From Cellulophaga omnivescoria (lineage in GTDB: Bacteria > Bacteroidota > Bacteroidia > Flavobacteriales > Flavobacteriaceae): a DNA stretch of 64,000 bases. This document shows, piece after piece, positions 34,375 to 42,929 of this stretch (positions are counted from its first letter, which is position 1; the number at the start of each line of letters is the position of its first letter). The stretch spans positions 1 through 64,000 of the forward strand of contig NZ_MDDP01000051.1 of NCBI RefSeq assembly GCF_001999725.1. The letters are read 5' to 3'. The notes under the pieces are model-generated. The model did no database searches. It was not told where the DNA came from and saw nothing but the letters and a program-made list of their open reading frames with translations. Position numbers and translations under genes: made by a program.

Positions 34375-35523
34375 ATGAATTTTAATCCAAAAAACAAAAC
34401 TATAAACATTTCCTTAATGGTGGGCGCTTTCTTTATTGTGAGCCTAATTTTATGGAATACAAATAGTTTTTTTGAGCAATTTAAGAAAGAAGAACGCCAC
34501 AAAATGGAAATATGGGCCACAGCCCAAACCGAGTTTCGTAACTCTTCACAAACGGAAGATTTAGGAGATTTACATTTAAAAATTTTTCAGAACAATACCT
34601 CTACACCAATGATTTTAGTAAACAAGAGTGGCACTTTTAACGCCAAAAACATAGAAGGCAAAAAAATAAAAGATACTGCTTTTATAAAGCAAAAAATAGA
34701 AGATTTTAAAAAAGAAAACTCTCCTATTTTAATGACCCATAAAGGAGAATTAATTGCTACCCTTTATTATGGCAATTCTGAAGTTTTAAATAATTTAAAA
34801 TATTACCCTTTAGCGTTATTGCTAATTATATTTTTATTTGGTGCTGTAATTTTCTTTTTCTTTAAAACCAATAAAGCATCTGAACAAAGTAAACTTTGGG
34901 CAGGTATGGCTAAGGAAACAGCACACCAAATTGGTACTCCGCTTACCTCTCTTTTGGGGTGGAATGAACTTTTAAAAGATGAAAACATAAATCCAGAAAT
35001 ATCTGTAGAGATAGAAAAAGACATTTCTAGATTACAAACTATAACAGACAGGTTTTCTAATATTGGATCTTTACCAAAGCTTGAAGAAAAAGATATTGTT
35101 GCAGAAACCAAAAGTGCTTTTGACTATTTAAAAAGAAGAAGCTCAAAACTAATTCAGTTTTCTTTTGATAGTAAGGTAGATAAGTTACCTGTTATGCTTA
35201 ATAAACCCCTGTATAACTGGACTATTGAAAACTTGGTTAAAAACGGTATTGATGCAATGCGGGGTAAAGGACATATTGCTATAGAAATTATTCCAGCAGG
35301 TAATTTTGTAAATATTTTAGTATCAGATACAGGACACGGAATACCTAAAGGAAACTATGCTTCTATATTTAATCCAGGACACACATCTAAGCGACGTGGT
35401 TGGGGTTTAGGGCTGTCTTTAGTTAAAAGAATTGTAGAAGAATACCACAACGGTAAAGTAAAAGTGTTATCTTCGGGTAAAGATGGCACTGTAATGCAGA
35501 TTTCGTTAAAAATTAAAGTTTAA
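34375..35523 (+). CDS. Sensor histidine kinase
   Basis: The 382-residue kinase has two membrane helices (about 9-28 and 147-167) around a periplasmic domain of about 115 residues (start chosen at the ATG at 34375; an upstream GTG would add 14 residues). The dimerisation domain has the phospho-acceptor His in AKETAHQIGTPLTSLLGWNE. The ATPase domain has ENLVKNGIDAM (N box), VSDTGHGIPKG (G1) and GWGLGLSLVKRIVEEY (G2). No response-regulator gene is adjacent. A small zinc-ribbon-like membrane protein follows after two bases. The ligand is unknown. Confidence 0.92.
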   Translation: MNFNPKNKTINISLMVGAFFIVSLILWNTNSFFEQFKKEERHKMEIWATAQTEFRNSSQTEDLGDLHLKIFQNNTSTPMILVNKSGTFNAKNIEGKKIKDTAFIKQKIEDFKKENSPILMTHKGELIATLYYGNSEVLNNLKYYPLALLLIIFLFGAVIFFFFKTNKASEQSKLWAGMAKETAHQIGTPLTSLLGWNELLKDENINPEISVEIEKDISRLQTITDRFSNIGSLPKLEEKDIVAETKSAFDYLKRRSSKLIQFSFDSKVDKLPVMLNKPLYNWTIENLVKNGIDAMRGKGHIAIEIIPAGNFVNILVSDTGHGIPKGNYASIFNPGHTSKRRGWGLGLSLVKRIVEEYHNGKVKVLSSGKDGTVMQISLKIKV

Positions 35524-35525
35524 CT

Positions 35526-35882
35526 ATGTCTAAGGAGAAATTAGTAGTACTTAAAGAAGCTAATATAAAAAATAACTGTCCAGAATGTTTTCATAATGAG
35601 CTTACAGTTACTTTTTATCAAAAGCAAAAGTTTGGTAAATTTATACACAAAACCACTAACGAGGTAAGCAATGATATAAAATGTGATAGATGCCACTGTA
35701 CCATTTACCCTATAAATTGGACAGACGATATAGAGCGATCTTTTAATTACTACCAAAAACTAGCCGTACCACACAAAACAAGTGTAAAATTTACTTCTTT
35801 ATTTTATATAGTAGCACTTACACTAATTGCCTTAGTTGGTATAGCCGTTTATGTATTTACCCAAAAAATTATTGAATTTTAG
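35526..35882 (+). CDS. Small zinc-ribbon-like membrane protein
   Basis: The 118-residue protein has a CPEC motif (residues 17-20, in NNCPECFHNE) and a CDRC motif (about 51-54, in IKCDRCHCTIY), so it probably binds one zinc ion. A C-terminal membrane helix (about 89-113) follows. The function is unknown. It starts two bases after the kinase gene, so it may be coupled to it. The 3' end overlaps the convergent HIT gene by 14 bases. Confidence 0.75.
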   Translation: MSKEKLVVLKEANIKNNCPECFHNELTVTFYQKQKFGKFIHKTTNEVSNDIKCDRCHCTIYPINWTDDIERSFNYYQKLAVPHKTSVKFTSLFYIVALTLIALVGIAVYVFTQKIIEF

Positions 35883-36261
35883 CCGCTATTGCTGCTGCCA
35901 GATCTGTAAACTCTTCTTTAGTTACCATTGCTTTAGTTTTAAAGGATGCATCTGCCATAGAATTTAATGGTATTAAATGTACGTGCACGTGTGGCACCTC
36001 TAACCCAATAACAGACAGACCAACACGGTTACAAGGTATTACCGCCTCTATAGCTTTGCCTACTTTTCTAGAAAAAGCCATTAAGCCCATATAAGTTTCT
36101 TCGTCTAAATCTAAAATTTTATCAACCTCTTTTTTGGGCACACATAGCGTATGCCCTTTGGCATTAGGGTTAATATCTAAAAAAGCAAAATAATTAGCAT
36201 CTTCTGCCACCTTGTAACAAGGGATTTCACCATTTATTATTTTAGTAAAAATAGATGCCAT
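35869..36261 (-). CDS. HIT-family nucleotide-binding hydrolase
   Basis: The 130-residue protein is a Hint-type HIT protein. ASIFTKIINGEIPCYKVAED opens, FLDINPNAKGHTLCVPKKEV follows, and the catalytic signature HVHVHLIPL (95-103) gives the HxHxH motif. It likely hydrolyses AMP-linked substrates such as adenosine phosphoramidates. Start and greA stop share one base (36261), so it is cotranscribed with greA. Confidence 0.95.
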   Translation of the reverse strand: MASIFTKIINGEIPCYKVAEDANYFAFLDINPNAKGHTLCVPKKEVDKILDLDEETYMGLMAFSRKVGKAIEAVIPCNRVGLSVIGLEVPHVHVHLIPLNSMADASFKTKAMVTKEEFTDLAAAIAAKIQ

Positions 36262-36737
36262 TATGCTCTAGTTATTTCTAAAATTGTAAGTTTAATTTTT
36301 CCATTAGGCACTGCAATTTCTGCTTCATCACCCACACTTTTACCCAATAAACCCTTACCAATTGGAGAATTTACAGATATTTTACCTGTTTTTAAGTCGG
36401 CTTCACTTTCTGCAACTAAGGTATATTTCATTTCCATACCGTTAGATTGATTTTTCAATTTAACTGTAGATAAAACTAGCACCTTAGATGTATCTAACTG
36501 AGACTCATCAATAATTCTGGCTCCAGCCACAATTTCTTCTAATTTAGAAATTTTAAGCTCTAATAAACCTTGTGCCTCTTTGGCTGCATCATACTCAGCA
36601 TTCTCAGATAAATCTCCTTTATCTCTAGCCTCTGCAATTGCTTGTGACGCCTTTGGGCGCTCTATGTCCTTAAGCTGATTAAGCTCGTCTTTTAACTTTT
36701 TTAAACCTTCTGCGGTATAATAAGATACGTTACTCAT
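36261..36737 (-). CDS. greA: Transcription elongation factor GreA
   Basis: The 158-residue factor rescues backtracked RNA polymerase by stimulating transcript cleavage. The N-terminal coiled coil (about 5-75) has YYTAEGLKKLKDELNQLKDI and the conserved AREKGDLSENAEY-type tip, here ARDKGDLSENAEYDAAKEAQ. The C-terminal FKBP-like domain has SPIGKGLLGKSVGDEAEIAV and ends IKLTILEITRA. Both acidic tip residues (Asp and Glu of DLSE) are intact. Its leader carries a hairpin at 36761-36787 that may control expression. Confidence 0.97.
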   Translation of the reverse strand: MSNVSYYTAEGLKKLKDELNQLKDIERPKASQAIAEARDKGDLSENAEYDAAKEAQGLLELKISKLEEIVAGARIIDESQLDTSKVLVLSTVKLKNQSNGMEMKYTLVAESEADLKTGKISVNSPIGKGLLGKSVGDEAEIAVPNGKIKLTILEITRA

Positions 36738-36760
36738 AACATGATCGTTTTATAAATAAG

Positions 36761-36787
36761 AAAATCCTCTTATTTCTAGAGGATTTT
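36761..36787 (-). promoter_or_regulatory. Hairpin at the 5' end of the greA leader
   Basis: AAAATCCTCT (36761-36770) and AGAGGATTTT (36778-36787) pair perfectly over 10 bases around a seven-base loop. A TATATTTG box reads on the minus strand at 36791-36798, so the hairpin would form at the very start of the greA transcript. A U-rich stretch (TTTTCTTATTTAT) follows in transcript order, giving an attenuator-like shape. Confidence 0.65.
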
Positions 36788-36848
36788 ATACAAATATACA
36801 TAATTTTTGTTCACATTTGCTGTTGTATTAGTACTAAGAAAACATATT

Positions 36849-37292
36849 ATGAAAACACTTTTTACACTTTTAGCCATTTTTCTATTACTTTCTTGTGATA
36901 GTGGAAGAACTAACAGAAATCCTTACCTGCAAGAGATTGGTTTTAGAGTAGACTTAAATTTAAATTTGCCATCATATAGCGCCCTTAAAAATACAGGAAA
37001 TGCTGTATATGTTGGTAGCCAAGGTGTTGGCACTAAAGGTATTTTTGTTATAAACACAGGTTTTGATAATTTTATGGCTTTTGAAGCAAGTTGCCCAAAC
37101 CACGAGCCTAGTGCGTGCTCTACAATGATTTTAGATGAAGATAAACAAAATGTAACTTGCCCTTGTGAAGAATATAAGTACAACCTATTTACAGGCCAGT
37201 TTTTAAACAGACCCGAAGACGACAAAAGATATCATGACATGCTTTTTTACAGCTCGTCTGTAAACGGAAATATTGTTACCGTAAGAAATTAA
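36849..37292 (+). CDS. Rieske-like lipoprotein with an altered cluster site
   Basis: The start is placed at 36849, giving 147 residues with a lipobox (LLSC, Cys16). An earlier TTG codon would only add residues before the signal. The Rieske-like fold appears in AFEASCPNHEPSACS (78-91) and VTCPCEEYKYNLFTGQFLN (102-120). In a Rieske [2Fe-2S] protein these would be CxH and CPCHGS; here the motifs are CPNH (82-85) and CPCEEY (104-109), so the second His is Glu and the first spacing is changed. It may bind a cluster differently or not at all. It is oriented away from greA, with a weak hairpin after the stop. Confidence 0.75.
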   Translation: MKTLFTLLAIFLLLSCDSGRTNRNPYLQEIGFRVDLNLNLPSYSALKNTGNAVYVGSQGVGTKGIFVINTGFDNFMAFEASCPNHEPSACSTMILDEDKQNVTCPCEEYKYNLFTGQFLNRPEDDKRYHDMLFYSSSVNGNIVTVRN

Positions 37293-37350
37293 AAAAAGGG
37301 CAAACCTAAAATAAGGCCCACCCTTTGTAAACATGGTTAGTGTTCAAATC

Positions 37351-39576
37351 TTAAAAATTAAATGTTGCACCCACTAAAAAGTTAGTACCTGCTTGTGGGT
37401 AATAACCTTGTACTTCAAAAGTAGTGCCAGGAGTGTCCCAACTATTTAAATACGTGTATCCGTTAGATACATATTTTTTATTAAAAACATTATTTACTAG
37501 TCCGGTTAAGACAACGGACTTAAATATTTTATTAAATTTTATCTCGTAAGCCACATTAAAATCGTTTACAAAATAGCTATCCAATTTAGAGTCTTCTGTA
37601 TCTGTGTTACTTAAGTATTGTTCGCCTACAAATTTAGATAAAAAAGATAATTTTATGTTCTCTTTTGGTGCATAAGTAAAAATGTTTCCCGCAACTACAC
37701 TAGGAGAATAGGCAATATTTGTATCTCCTAAGTCTTGCACACCACCATCTCTATCTGTAAAAAAATCTTTATTTTTATTACTACTTATAGCAATGTTTGG
37801 TCTAGCAGAAAACTGATCACTAAAAACAATATTAGCATCTACCTCTATACCCAAACGGTAACTATCTCCAACATTTTCTCTGAGCGGAGCTCCTACATCA
37901 TTTAACTCACCCGTAACAACTAACTGATCTTTATAACCCATATAATATAAGTTTGTATTTACTTGCACATTAGAAGTTACGTAACGCCAACCTAACTCAT
38001 AATCATTTAATTTTTCTGGTTTAGGGTTACCACTTTCATAATCATTTCTGTTAGGCTCTCTGTTTGCCACAGCATAAGAAGCATAGAAATTATTATTTTT
38101 ATTTAAGTTAAATGTTACACCAGCTTTTGGGTTAAAAAAGTTAAACGTATCATTAACCAAACCTGTATCTTCTCCGTTAGCCTTATAACCAACTCTTCTG
38201 TATTGTACATCTCCAAAAAGACTCCATTTCTCATCTACATTATAATTTAATTTAGTGTAGGTATTAAAATCTGTTTTAGTAGAAGTATCATCATAATAAC
38301 GATCTTCAAAACCACCATTAACTGCAAATTGTTGAGCCCAAATTACTTCTCCAAAATGATCTCCTTCATACTTATTATAACCACCACCTACAATAAGGCT
38401 AAGGTTGCTTTCATTATAATTAATAGAAAAAGTGGTTCCATAAAAATCATTATCTAACCATCTTCTTCTAATTAAATCTGTAACATCTGTTCCGTTAAAA
38501 CCAGCTACAATCCCATTATAATCTGCAGGGTCTTCATCTTCTTTATATTGTTCAAAAAAACCACGTCCTTTTGTATAATGCAATGCCAAGTTAGTAGACC
38601 AAGCATCAGAAATTTGCTCGTTCCACAATAACTGAAAATGATCTTGCTTGTAATCATCATTTTCATTGTCATAAAACTGAGTTACACCATTTTCATCTTG
38701 ATAAGCACCAACTGGGTTGTATGTTCTGTCTTTTTTTAATGTTTCTCTATCTATACCATCCCAAGATTGATACGTAACCTCATGTCCACCAAAAAGTAAT
38801 GCCTTTATTAAAGTGTTATCATCTACGTAAGCAGCCTGCAAAAAGTAAGATTCTAGGTTAGACGAAGCTCTGTCTACATAACCATCTGAAGCAATTCTAG
38901 ATAACCTACCAGAAATTTCTACGTGATTATTTAATAAACCTGTGCTAAATTTAATATTGTTTTTTAACGTATTAAAACTACCAATAGATGTAGATACTTG
39001 TCCGTATGCATCTGTAGAAACAGCATCTGTTAAAATATTTAAACTGGCTCCAAAAGCACCAGAACCGTTAGTAGATGTACCAACACCTCTTTGTAATTGT
39101 AAATTTTCTGTAGAAGAGGCAAAATCTGGCATATTTACCCAAAAAGTACCGTGAGACTCAGAGTCGTTATAAGGTATACCATTTATGGTAACATTTACAC
39201 GCGTAGCGTCTGTACCACGTACTCTAATACCTGTATAACCAACTCCTGCACCAGCATCTGATGTAGTAACTACTGCTGGTAAAAAGTTCATTAAAATTGG
39301 TATATCCTGACCTAAATTACGGGATTTAAATTGCTCTTTGGTTAAGTTAGTAAATGTAACTGGCGATTGCTTTGTTACACGTACTCCAGAGACTAAAACT
39401 TCATCCAAGACCACCTTTTTACCCTCTAGGGTATCTATTTCTTTTTCTTGTGCAATACCAGAAAAAGCTAATCCTAACACAGCAAAAGTTGTACTTAATG
39501 TTTTTAAGTAAAATTGCCTGTTGTTGCTTTGTTGCTTATGCGTAGTAGCATTGCATTTAACACAGTTTTTTTTCAT
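37351..39576 (-). CDS. TPP-riboswitch-controlled TonB-dependent receptor, probably for thiamine
   Basis: The 741-residue outer-membrane receptor has a signal segment (about 20-43), a plug domain and a C-terminal beta-barrel ending in ATFNF, as expected for barrels inserted by BamA. Plug signatures are IPILMNFLPAVVTTSDAG, GYTGIRVRGTDATRVNVTIN and VGTSTNGSGAFGASLNI. No CarbopepD or STN domain precedes the plug. A TPP riboswitch lies upstream, so the receptor is predicted to import thiamine or a precursor using TonB energy. In Bacteroidetes such riboswitch-linked receptors (OMR1-like) have been proposed for thiamine. The PnuC-type transporter and thiamine-binding protein at 42-43 kb support this. 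Confidence 0.92.
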   Translation of the reverse strand: MKKNCVKCNATTHKQQSNNRQFYLKTLSTTFAVLGLAFSGIAQEKEIDTLEGKKVVLDEVLVSGVRVTKQSPVTFTNLTKEQFKSRNLGQDIPILMNFLPAVVTTSDAGAGVGYTGIRVRGTDATRVNVTINGIPYNDSESHGTFWVNMPDFASSTENLQLQRGVGTSTNGSGAFGASLNILTDAVSTDAYGQVSTSIGSFNTLKNNIKFSTGLLNNHVEISGRLSRIASDGYVDRASSNLESYFLQAAYVDDNTLIKALLFGGHEVTYQSWDGIDRETLKKDRTYNPVGAYQDENGVTQFYDNENDDYKQDHFQLLWNEQISDAWSTNLALHYTKGRGFFEQYKEDEDPADYNGIVAGFNGTDVTDLIRRRWLDNDFYGTTFSINYNESNLSLIVGGGYNKYEGDHFGEVIWAQQFAVNGGFEDRYYDDTSTKTDFNTYTKLNYNVDEKWSLFGDVQYRRVGYKANGEDTGLVNDTFNFFNPKAGVTFNLNKNNNFYASYAVANREPNRNDYESGNPKPEKLNDYELGWRYVTSNVQVNTNLYYMGYKDQLVVTGELNDVGAPLRENVGDSYRLGIEVDANIVFSDQFSARPNIAISSNKNKDFFTDRDGGVQDLGDTNIAYSPSVVAGNIFTYAPKENIKLSFLSKFVGEQYLSNTDTEDSKLDSYFVNDFNVAYEIKFNKIFKSVVLTGLVNNVFNKKYVSNGYTYLNSWDTPGTTFEVQGYYPQAGTNFLVGATFNF

Positions 39577-39699
39577 TCGTAATAGTATTACAAATAAAAG
39601 GGGTTGTTATTTTTATTAAATTGTATAGATTTTTTTTTGAGTGGCAAACTCCATTTAATTATAATTGCCATTTAACCTAGTTAACATTTATAAAATGCT

Positions 39700-39783
39700 A
39701 ACTATTACTTCCCTTAGCAGCATTACCCGCTCAGGTTCGTTGGGTATAATCTCAGCCTAAACTAATAAGCACCCCTTTGAGAT
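39700..39783 (-). promoter_or_regulatory. TPP riboswitch (THI element)
   Basis: Read on the minus strand, the order is AAAGGGGTGC, GCTGAGAT, ATACCC, GAACCTGAGC, GGGTAATGCTGC and TAAGGGAAG. These are the conserved parts of the thiamine-pyrophosphate aptamer. It lies about 125 bases before the receptor start. TPP binding would be expected to reduce expression. The expression platform between 39577 and 39699 contains a short TGGCAA/TTTGCCA pairing, which might be part of it. Confidence 0.95.
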
Positions 39784-39862
39784 GACAGCAAATGTAGGGC
39801 ACACTTTCTTGTAATCATAAAAAAAAGTTAATTTTATTAACTACAACAACAAAATGTACATT

Positions 39863-40234
39863 ATGAAATTAGGAGCTTTTTCTATAAGTTTAAGCGTAAA
39901 AGACATAAAAATATCTAAAGCTTTTTACGAAAAATTAGGTTTTAGTGTTTTTGCTGGTGAAATTGATAAAAAGTATCTAATACTTAAAAACGAAAACAGC
40001 ATTATTGGTTTGTTTGAAGGAATGTTTGATAAAAATATGCTAACATTTAATCCTGGTTGGGACCAAAATGCAAATACAATTACAAATTATGATGATATTA
40101 GAGACATACAAAAACAGTTAATTGCAGCTGGACTTGAGCCGAGCTCAAAAGCAGATGAGAACACTACAGGACCTGCAAACTTAATTATTATAGACCCAGA
40201 TGGCAATCCTATTCTACTAGACCAACACGTGTAA
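39863..40234 (+). CDS. VOC-family (glyoxalase-like) protein
   Basis: The 123-residue protein has one vicinal-oxygen-chelate module: LGAFSISLSVKDIKISKAFY with EKLGFSVF, SIIGLFEG, and NLIIIDPDGNPILLDQ at the end. The start at 39863 (MKLGAF) is preferred over the ATG nine bases upstream, because relatives begin MKLGAF. Substrate and metal use are unknown. It runs into the convergent DUF4301 gene with no gap (40234/40235). Confidence 0.88.
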   Translation: MKLGAFSISLSVKDIKISKAFYEKLGFSVFAGEIDKKYLILKNENSIIGLFEGMFDKNMLTFNPGWDQNANTITNYDDIRDIQKQLIAAGLEPSSKADENTTGPANLIIIDPDGNPILLDQHV

Positions 40235-41773
40235 TTACAATGGTTGGTGAGCAGATTTAAGCAAATCGTTTACTGTTTTTACTGGGTTAAAAGTAATACT
40301 TGGCACCTCTACAAAAATAGTGTTCCAATATGCCATTGCTCCGTTCCAAAGACCAGGCAACTCTAAAGCCTTTACAGGCCTTCCTTCTTTTGTTTTTTCT
40401 GTTATAAAACCTTGCTTTTCATTTACAAAGTCTAACAAATTATATTTTTCTCCCTTGTAATTTTTAACGCCACAAACTAAATCTACCGGATTAAAATGAG
40501 TTGCATTTTGCAATATTTTAGACTGATTGAAATTGGACGTATTTATTTGTGCTGACTCTACTATTTGTAAAGACACGTTTTCTTGATAATCCTTAATCCA
40601 AAATGGTCCACCACCTGGATCTCCTAGGTTTTTTACCATACCACAAACTCTAATTGGCCTGTTTATATGATTTTTTAAAAGTGCTATTTGATCTTCTTTT
40701 CCTAAGTGAATAAATCCATTTTTAAACCTGACATTTAACTCCTCCTTTAAAAACAATCTAATTTCATTTATTAAATCATCATCAACATCATTATTGTCTA
40801 AAATTGAAGCATATTTAAACGCTTTATTCTGAACTTTTAATAAAAAACCAGCTAGCATTTTTTTACTATTAGCTATGGTTTCTAAATGTTCCTCAACAAT
40901 AACATTATCTATATTTTTTATAAAAATTACATCGGCATTTTTATCATTTAAATTTTCAATAAGTGCACCGTGACCTCCTGGTCTAAATAACAAACTTCCG
41001 TTTTTTAATCTAAAAGGAATGTTATCTATGTCTACAGCAATGGTATCTGTTTCTATTTTTTGAAAAGAATAATCTACATCAAAACTAACGCCAGTTTCTT
41101 CTTTTACTTTTTCTAACACCTCATTCTCTTTATTTAAAAACATCTGTTGGTGTTGCTCAGAAATTGTAAAGTGTAATTTTGCTTTTTTATTAGTAGCAGC
41201 ATATAACGCTGCCTCCTTTAAATGCTCGTAAAACGGAGTTATAATTTGATTTTTATAGTTGTGAAAAGGCAATAATCCTTTAGGATAAAAACCATAATTT
41301 AATTTATCTTCTGCTAATAGTTCTTTTACAAAAGCATAAACCTCTTCTCCTGTAGAAGAAAAATTATTTCCTATGCGCGATTTTACATCTTTATAAAAAG
41401 GGAAGTTTTTTAATCCTTCTGTAAAAGCCTTGATAGCACCATCTTTTGATGTATTTATGTACTCTTGTAGCGTTTGTTTTTTAGGGTCATAAACTTCTAA
41501 AAAAGCAAACAAAGCTTTAAACATTCGAGTAGCCGCACCAGATGCAGGGGTAAACTTTAGCAATTCTTTTTCTTTACGCTCTTTTTCAAATAAAGAAATT
41601 AATTCTTCTTCTTCCTCTAAAGTAAACTTTAAAATACCATCACCAACAACGGCTGCCTTAGATAAATTTACAAAAGGTATCCCCTCTTTAAAGGTTTCTA
41701 TTTGCGCTAAAACCTTTTCCTTCGTAATTCCTTTTGCTGCAAATTGCTTTAAATCTATATCTGTAAAATTCAT
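40235..41773 (-). CDS. DUF4301 protein
   Basis: The 512-residue cytoplasmic protein matches DUF4301 throughout. It has KFTPASGAATRMFKALFAFL, NYGFYPKGLLPFHNYKN, LLFRPGGHGALIENL, VFIKNIDNVI and DPGGGPFWIKDYQENVSLQI. GGHGALIENL and PGGGPFW resemble nucleotide-sugar pyrophosphorylase motifs, but no activity is established. Its start overlaps the NadR-like kinase stop by four bases (ATGA), so it is last in the thiamine-linked operon. Confidence 0.85.
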   Translation of the reverse strand: MNFTDIDLKQFAAKGITKEKVLAQIETFKEGIPFVNLSKAAVVGDGILKFTLEEEEELISLFEKERKEKELLKFTPASGAATRMFKALFAFLEVYDPKKQTLQEYINTSKDGAIKAFTEGLKNFPFYKDVKSRIGNNFSSTGEEVYAFVKELLAEDKLNYGFYPKGLLPFHNYKNQIITPFYEHLKEAALYAATNKKAKLHFTISEQHQQMFLNKENEVLEKVKEETGVSFDVDYSFQKIETDTIAVDIDNIPFRLKNGSLLFRPGGHGALIENLNDKNADVIFIKNIDNVIVEEHLETIANSKKMLAGFLLKVQNKAFKYASILDNNDVDDDLINEIRLFLKEELNVRFKNGFIHLGKEDQIALLKNHINRPIRVCGMVKNLGDPGGGPFWIKDYQENVSLQIVESAQINTSNFNQSKILQNATHFNPVDLVCGVKNYKGEKYNLLDFVNEKQGFITEKTKEGRPVKALELPGLWNGAMAYWNTIFVEVPSITFNPVKTVNDLLKSAHQPL

Positions 41774-42336
41774 CTATTTTCTAGTATTTTGTCTATTACT
41801 GCTACTGCTGTAGCTAGTCTTTCTGCTTTACCGCCCCTTAAAGTAATAAAATTCCTATTATACTTAAGCAATGTTTGTTTAAAAAAATTAAACATTTCTT
41901 GGCGCTCCCCTGGCTTGTCTCTTAAATCATCTGCCTCCCAAGGAACGTCTATATACGTTAAAAAGTATAAATCATAGGTATTTTCTAACGCATATTTTTC
42001 TAAAACCGGATCACAGCTTCCAATGTAATAAGCTTCTGAGTATACTTTAGTTTCTAACAAATCTGTATCACAAATAAGCACATCTGTAGCTTTTTCTGCC
42101 AGTTTGTTTTCTAATTTCATTTGTCCTTCTGCTATTGGCAGAAGGTCTTTAGGTTCACAGGTTTTACGCTCATTGTTCCATTTATCTTGCAAATATTCTC
42201 TAGCATATTCTGGCACCCAAACAGAGTGGTAATGTCTTGCTAATTGTTCAGAGAGTGTAGTTTTACCAGTAGACTCTGGCCCAAACAAAACTACTTTAAC
42301 AATGTCTGTGGGCTTTTGCCTATACTTTTCTTCCAT
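41770..42336 (-). CDS. NadR-like P-loop kinase
   Basis: The 188-residue protein has a P-loop at GPESTGKT (19-26), EYAREYLQDKW, DLLPIAEGQMKLENKL and LICDTDLLETKVYSEAYY, resembling the ribosylnicotinamide kinase domain of NadR. The NadR nucleotidyltransferase domain is absent. It overlaps the upstream PnuC-type transporter gene by 46 bases, and DUF4301 by four bases downstream. By analogy with NadR-PnuC pairs it may phosphorylate the transported compound and trap it. Here that could be thiamine or nicotinamide riboside; the locus context favours thiamine, but this is inference. Confidence 0.85.
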   Translation of the reverse strand: MEEKYRQKPTDIVKVVLFGPESTGKTTLSEQLARHYHSVWVPEYAREYLQDKWNNERKTCEPKDLLPIAEGQMKLENKLAEKATDVLICDTDLLETKVYSEAYYIGSCDPVLEKYALENTYDLYFLTYIDVPWEADDLRDKPGERQEMFNFFKQTLLKYNRNFITLRGGKAERLATAVAVIDKILENR

Positions 42337-42929
42337 GCTAAATATCCTAAAATTGCTACTCCCATAAATACAAAATATTGTAATGCTGTAAAAACAAGAC
42401 CTTTATACAAATATAGGGGAACAGAAATAACATCTCCTATAATCCAATATATCCAATTTTCTATCTTCTTTTTTGCCATTAACCACATACCTACAAAGAA
42501 AATTGCTGTAGTAAATGTATCTACATAAGCCGTCCAACTATTAAATTTATTAAAAAACAAATAAACTAACGTTACAAAAGCAATAGTAATAGTAAATAAA
42601 ATAGCAGACCACATTTTGTCTTTAACCGTTGTTGTGGTTATTGGCACAAAATGATTAGCATCTACTTTCCTTGTCCAAACATACCAACCATAGATACTCA
42701 TAGAAAAATAATATGCATTTATCATCATATCACCTAAAAGTTCATATACCAGTAAAATATATACAAAAATAGCGGTGCTAATAATACCTGTAGGAAAAAC
42801 CAATATGTTTTCTCTTTTAGAGTAAATAACACTTAGCAACCCAAATAAAACACCTATAGATTCTAAAACTATTAAATGTGTTGGCACGCCATTATATTGC
42901 GCAAAAATCCAATCAAAAATGTGGCTCAT
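42291..42929 (-). CDS. PnuC/PnuT-type transporter
   Basis: The 212-residue membrane protein has about seven helices and matches the PnuC family: LIVLESIGVLFGLLSVIYSK, FPTGIISTAIFVYILLVYEL, YYFSMSIYGWYVWTRK, DTFTTAIFFVGMWLMAKKK and IENWIYWIIGDVISVPLYLY. PnuC members carry nicotinamide riboside; PnuT members carry thiamine. The location next to a thiamine-binding protein and near a TPP-riboswitch-controlled receptor argues for PnuT. Its 3' end overlaps the kinase gene by 46 bases and its 5' end overlaps the thiamine-binding-protein gene by 17 bases, suggesting tight coupling. Confidence 0.9.
   Translation of the reverse strand: MSHIFDWIFAQYNGVPTHLIVLESIGVLFGLLSVIYSKRENILVFPTGIISTAIFVYILLVYELLGDMMINAYYFSMSIYGWYVWTRKVDANHFVPITTTTVKDKMWSAILFTITIAFVTLVYLFFNKFNSWTAYVDTFTTAIFFVGMWLMAKKKIENWIYWIIGDVISVPLYLYKGLVFTALQYFVFMGVAILGYLAWKKSIGKSPQTLLK

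Noticed and set aside
37290-37327. Terminator after the Rieske-like gene
   Set aside because: AAAGGG and CCCTTT can pair, but two large internal loops make the stem weak, so it was not listed.
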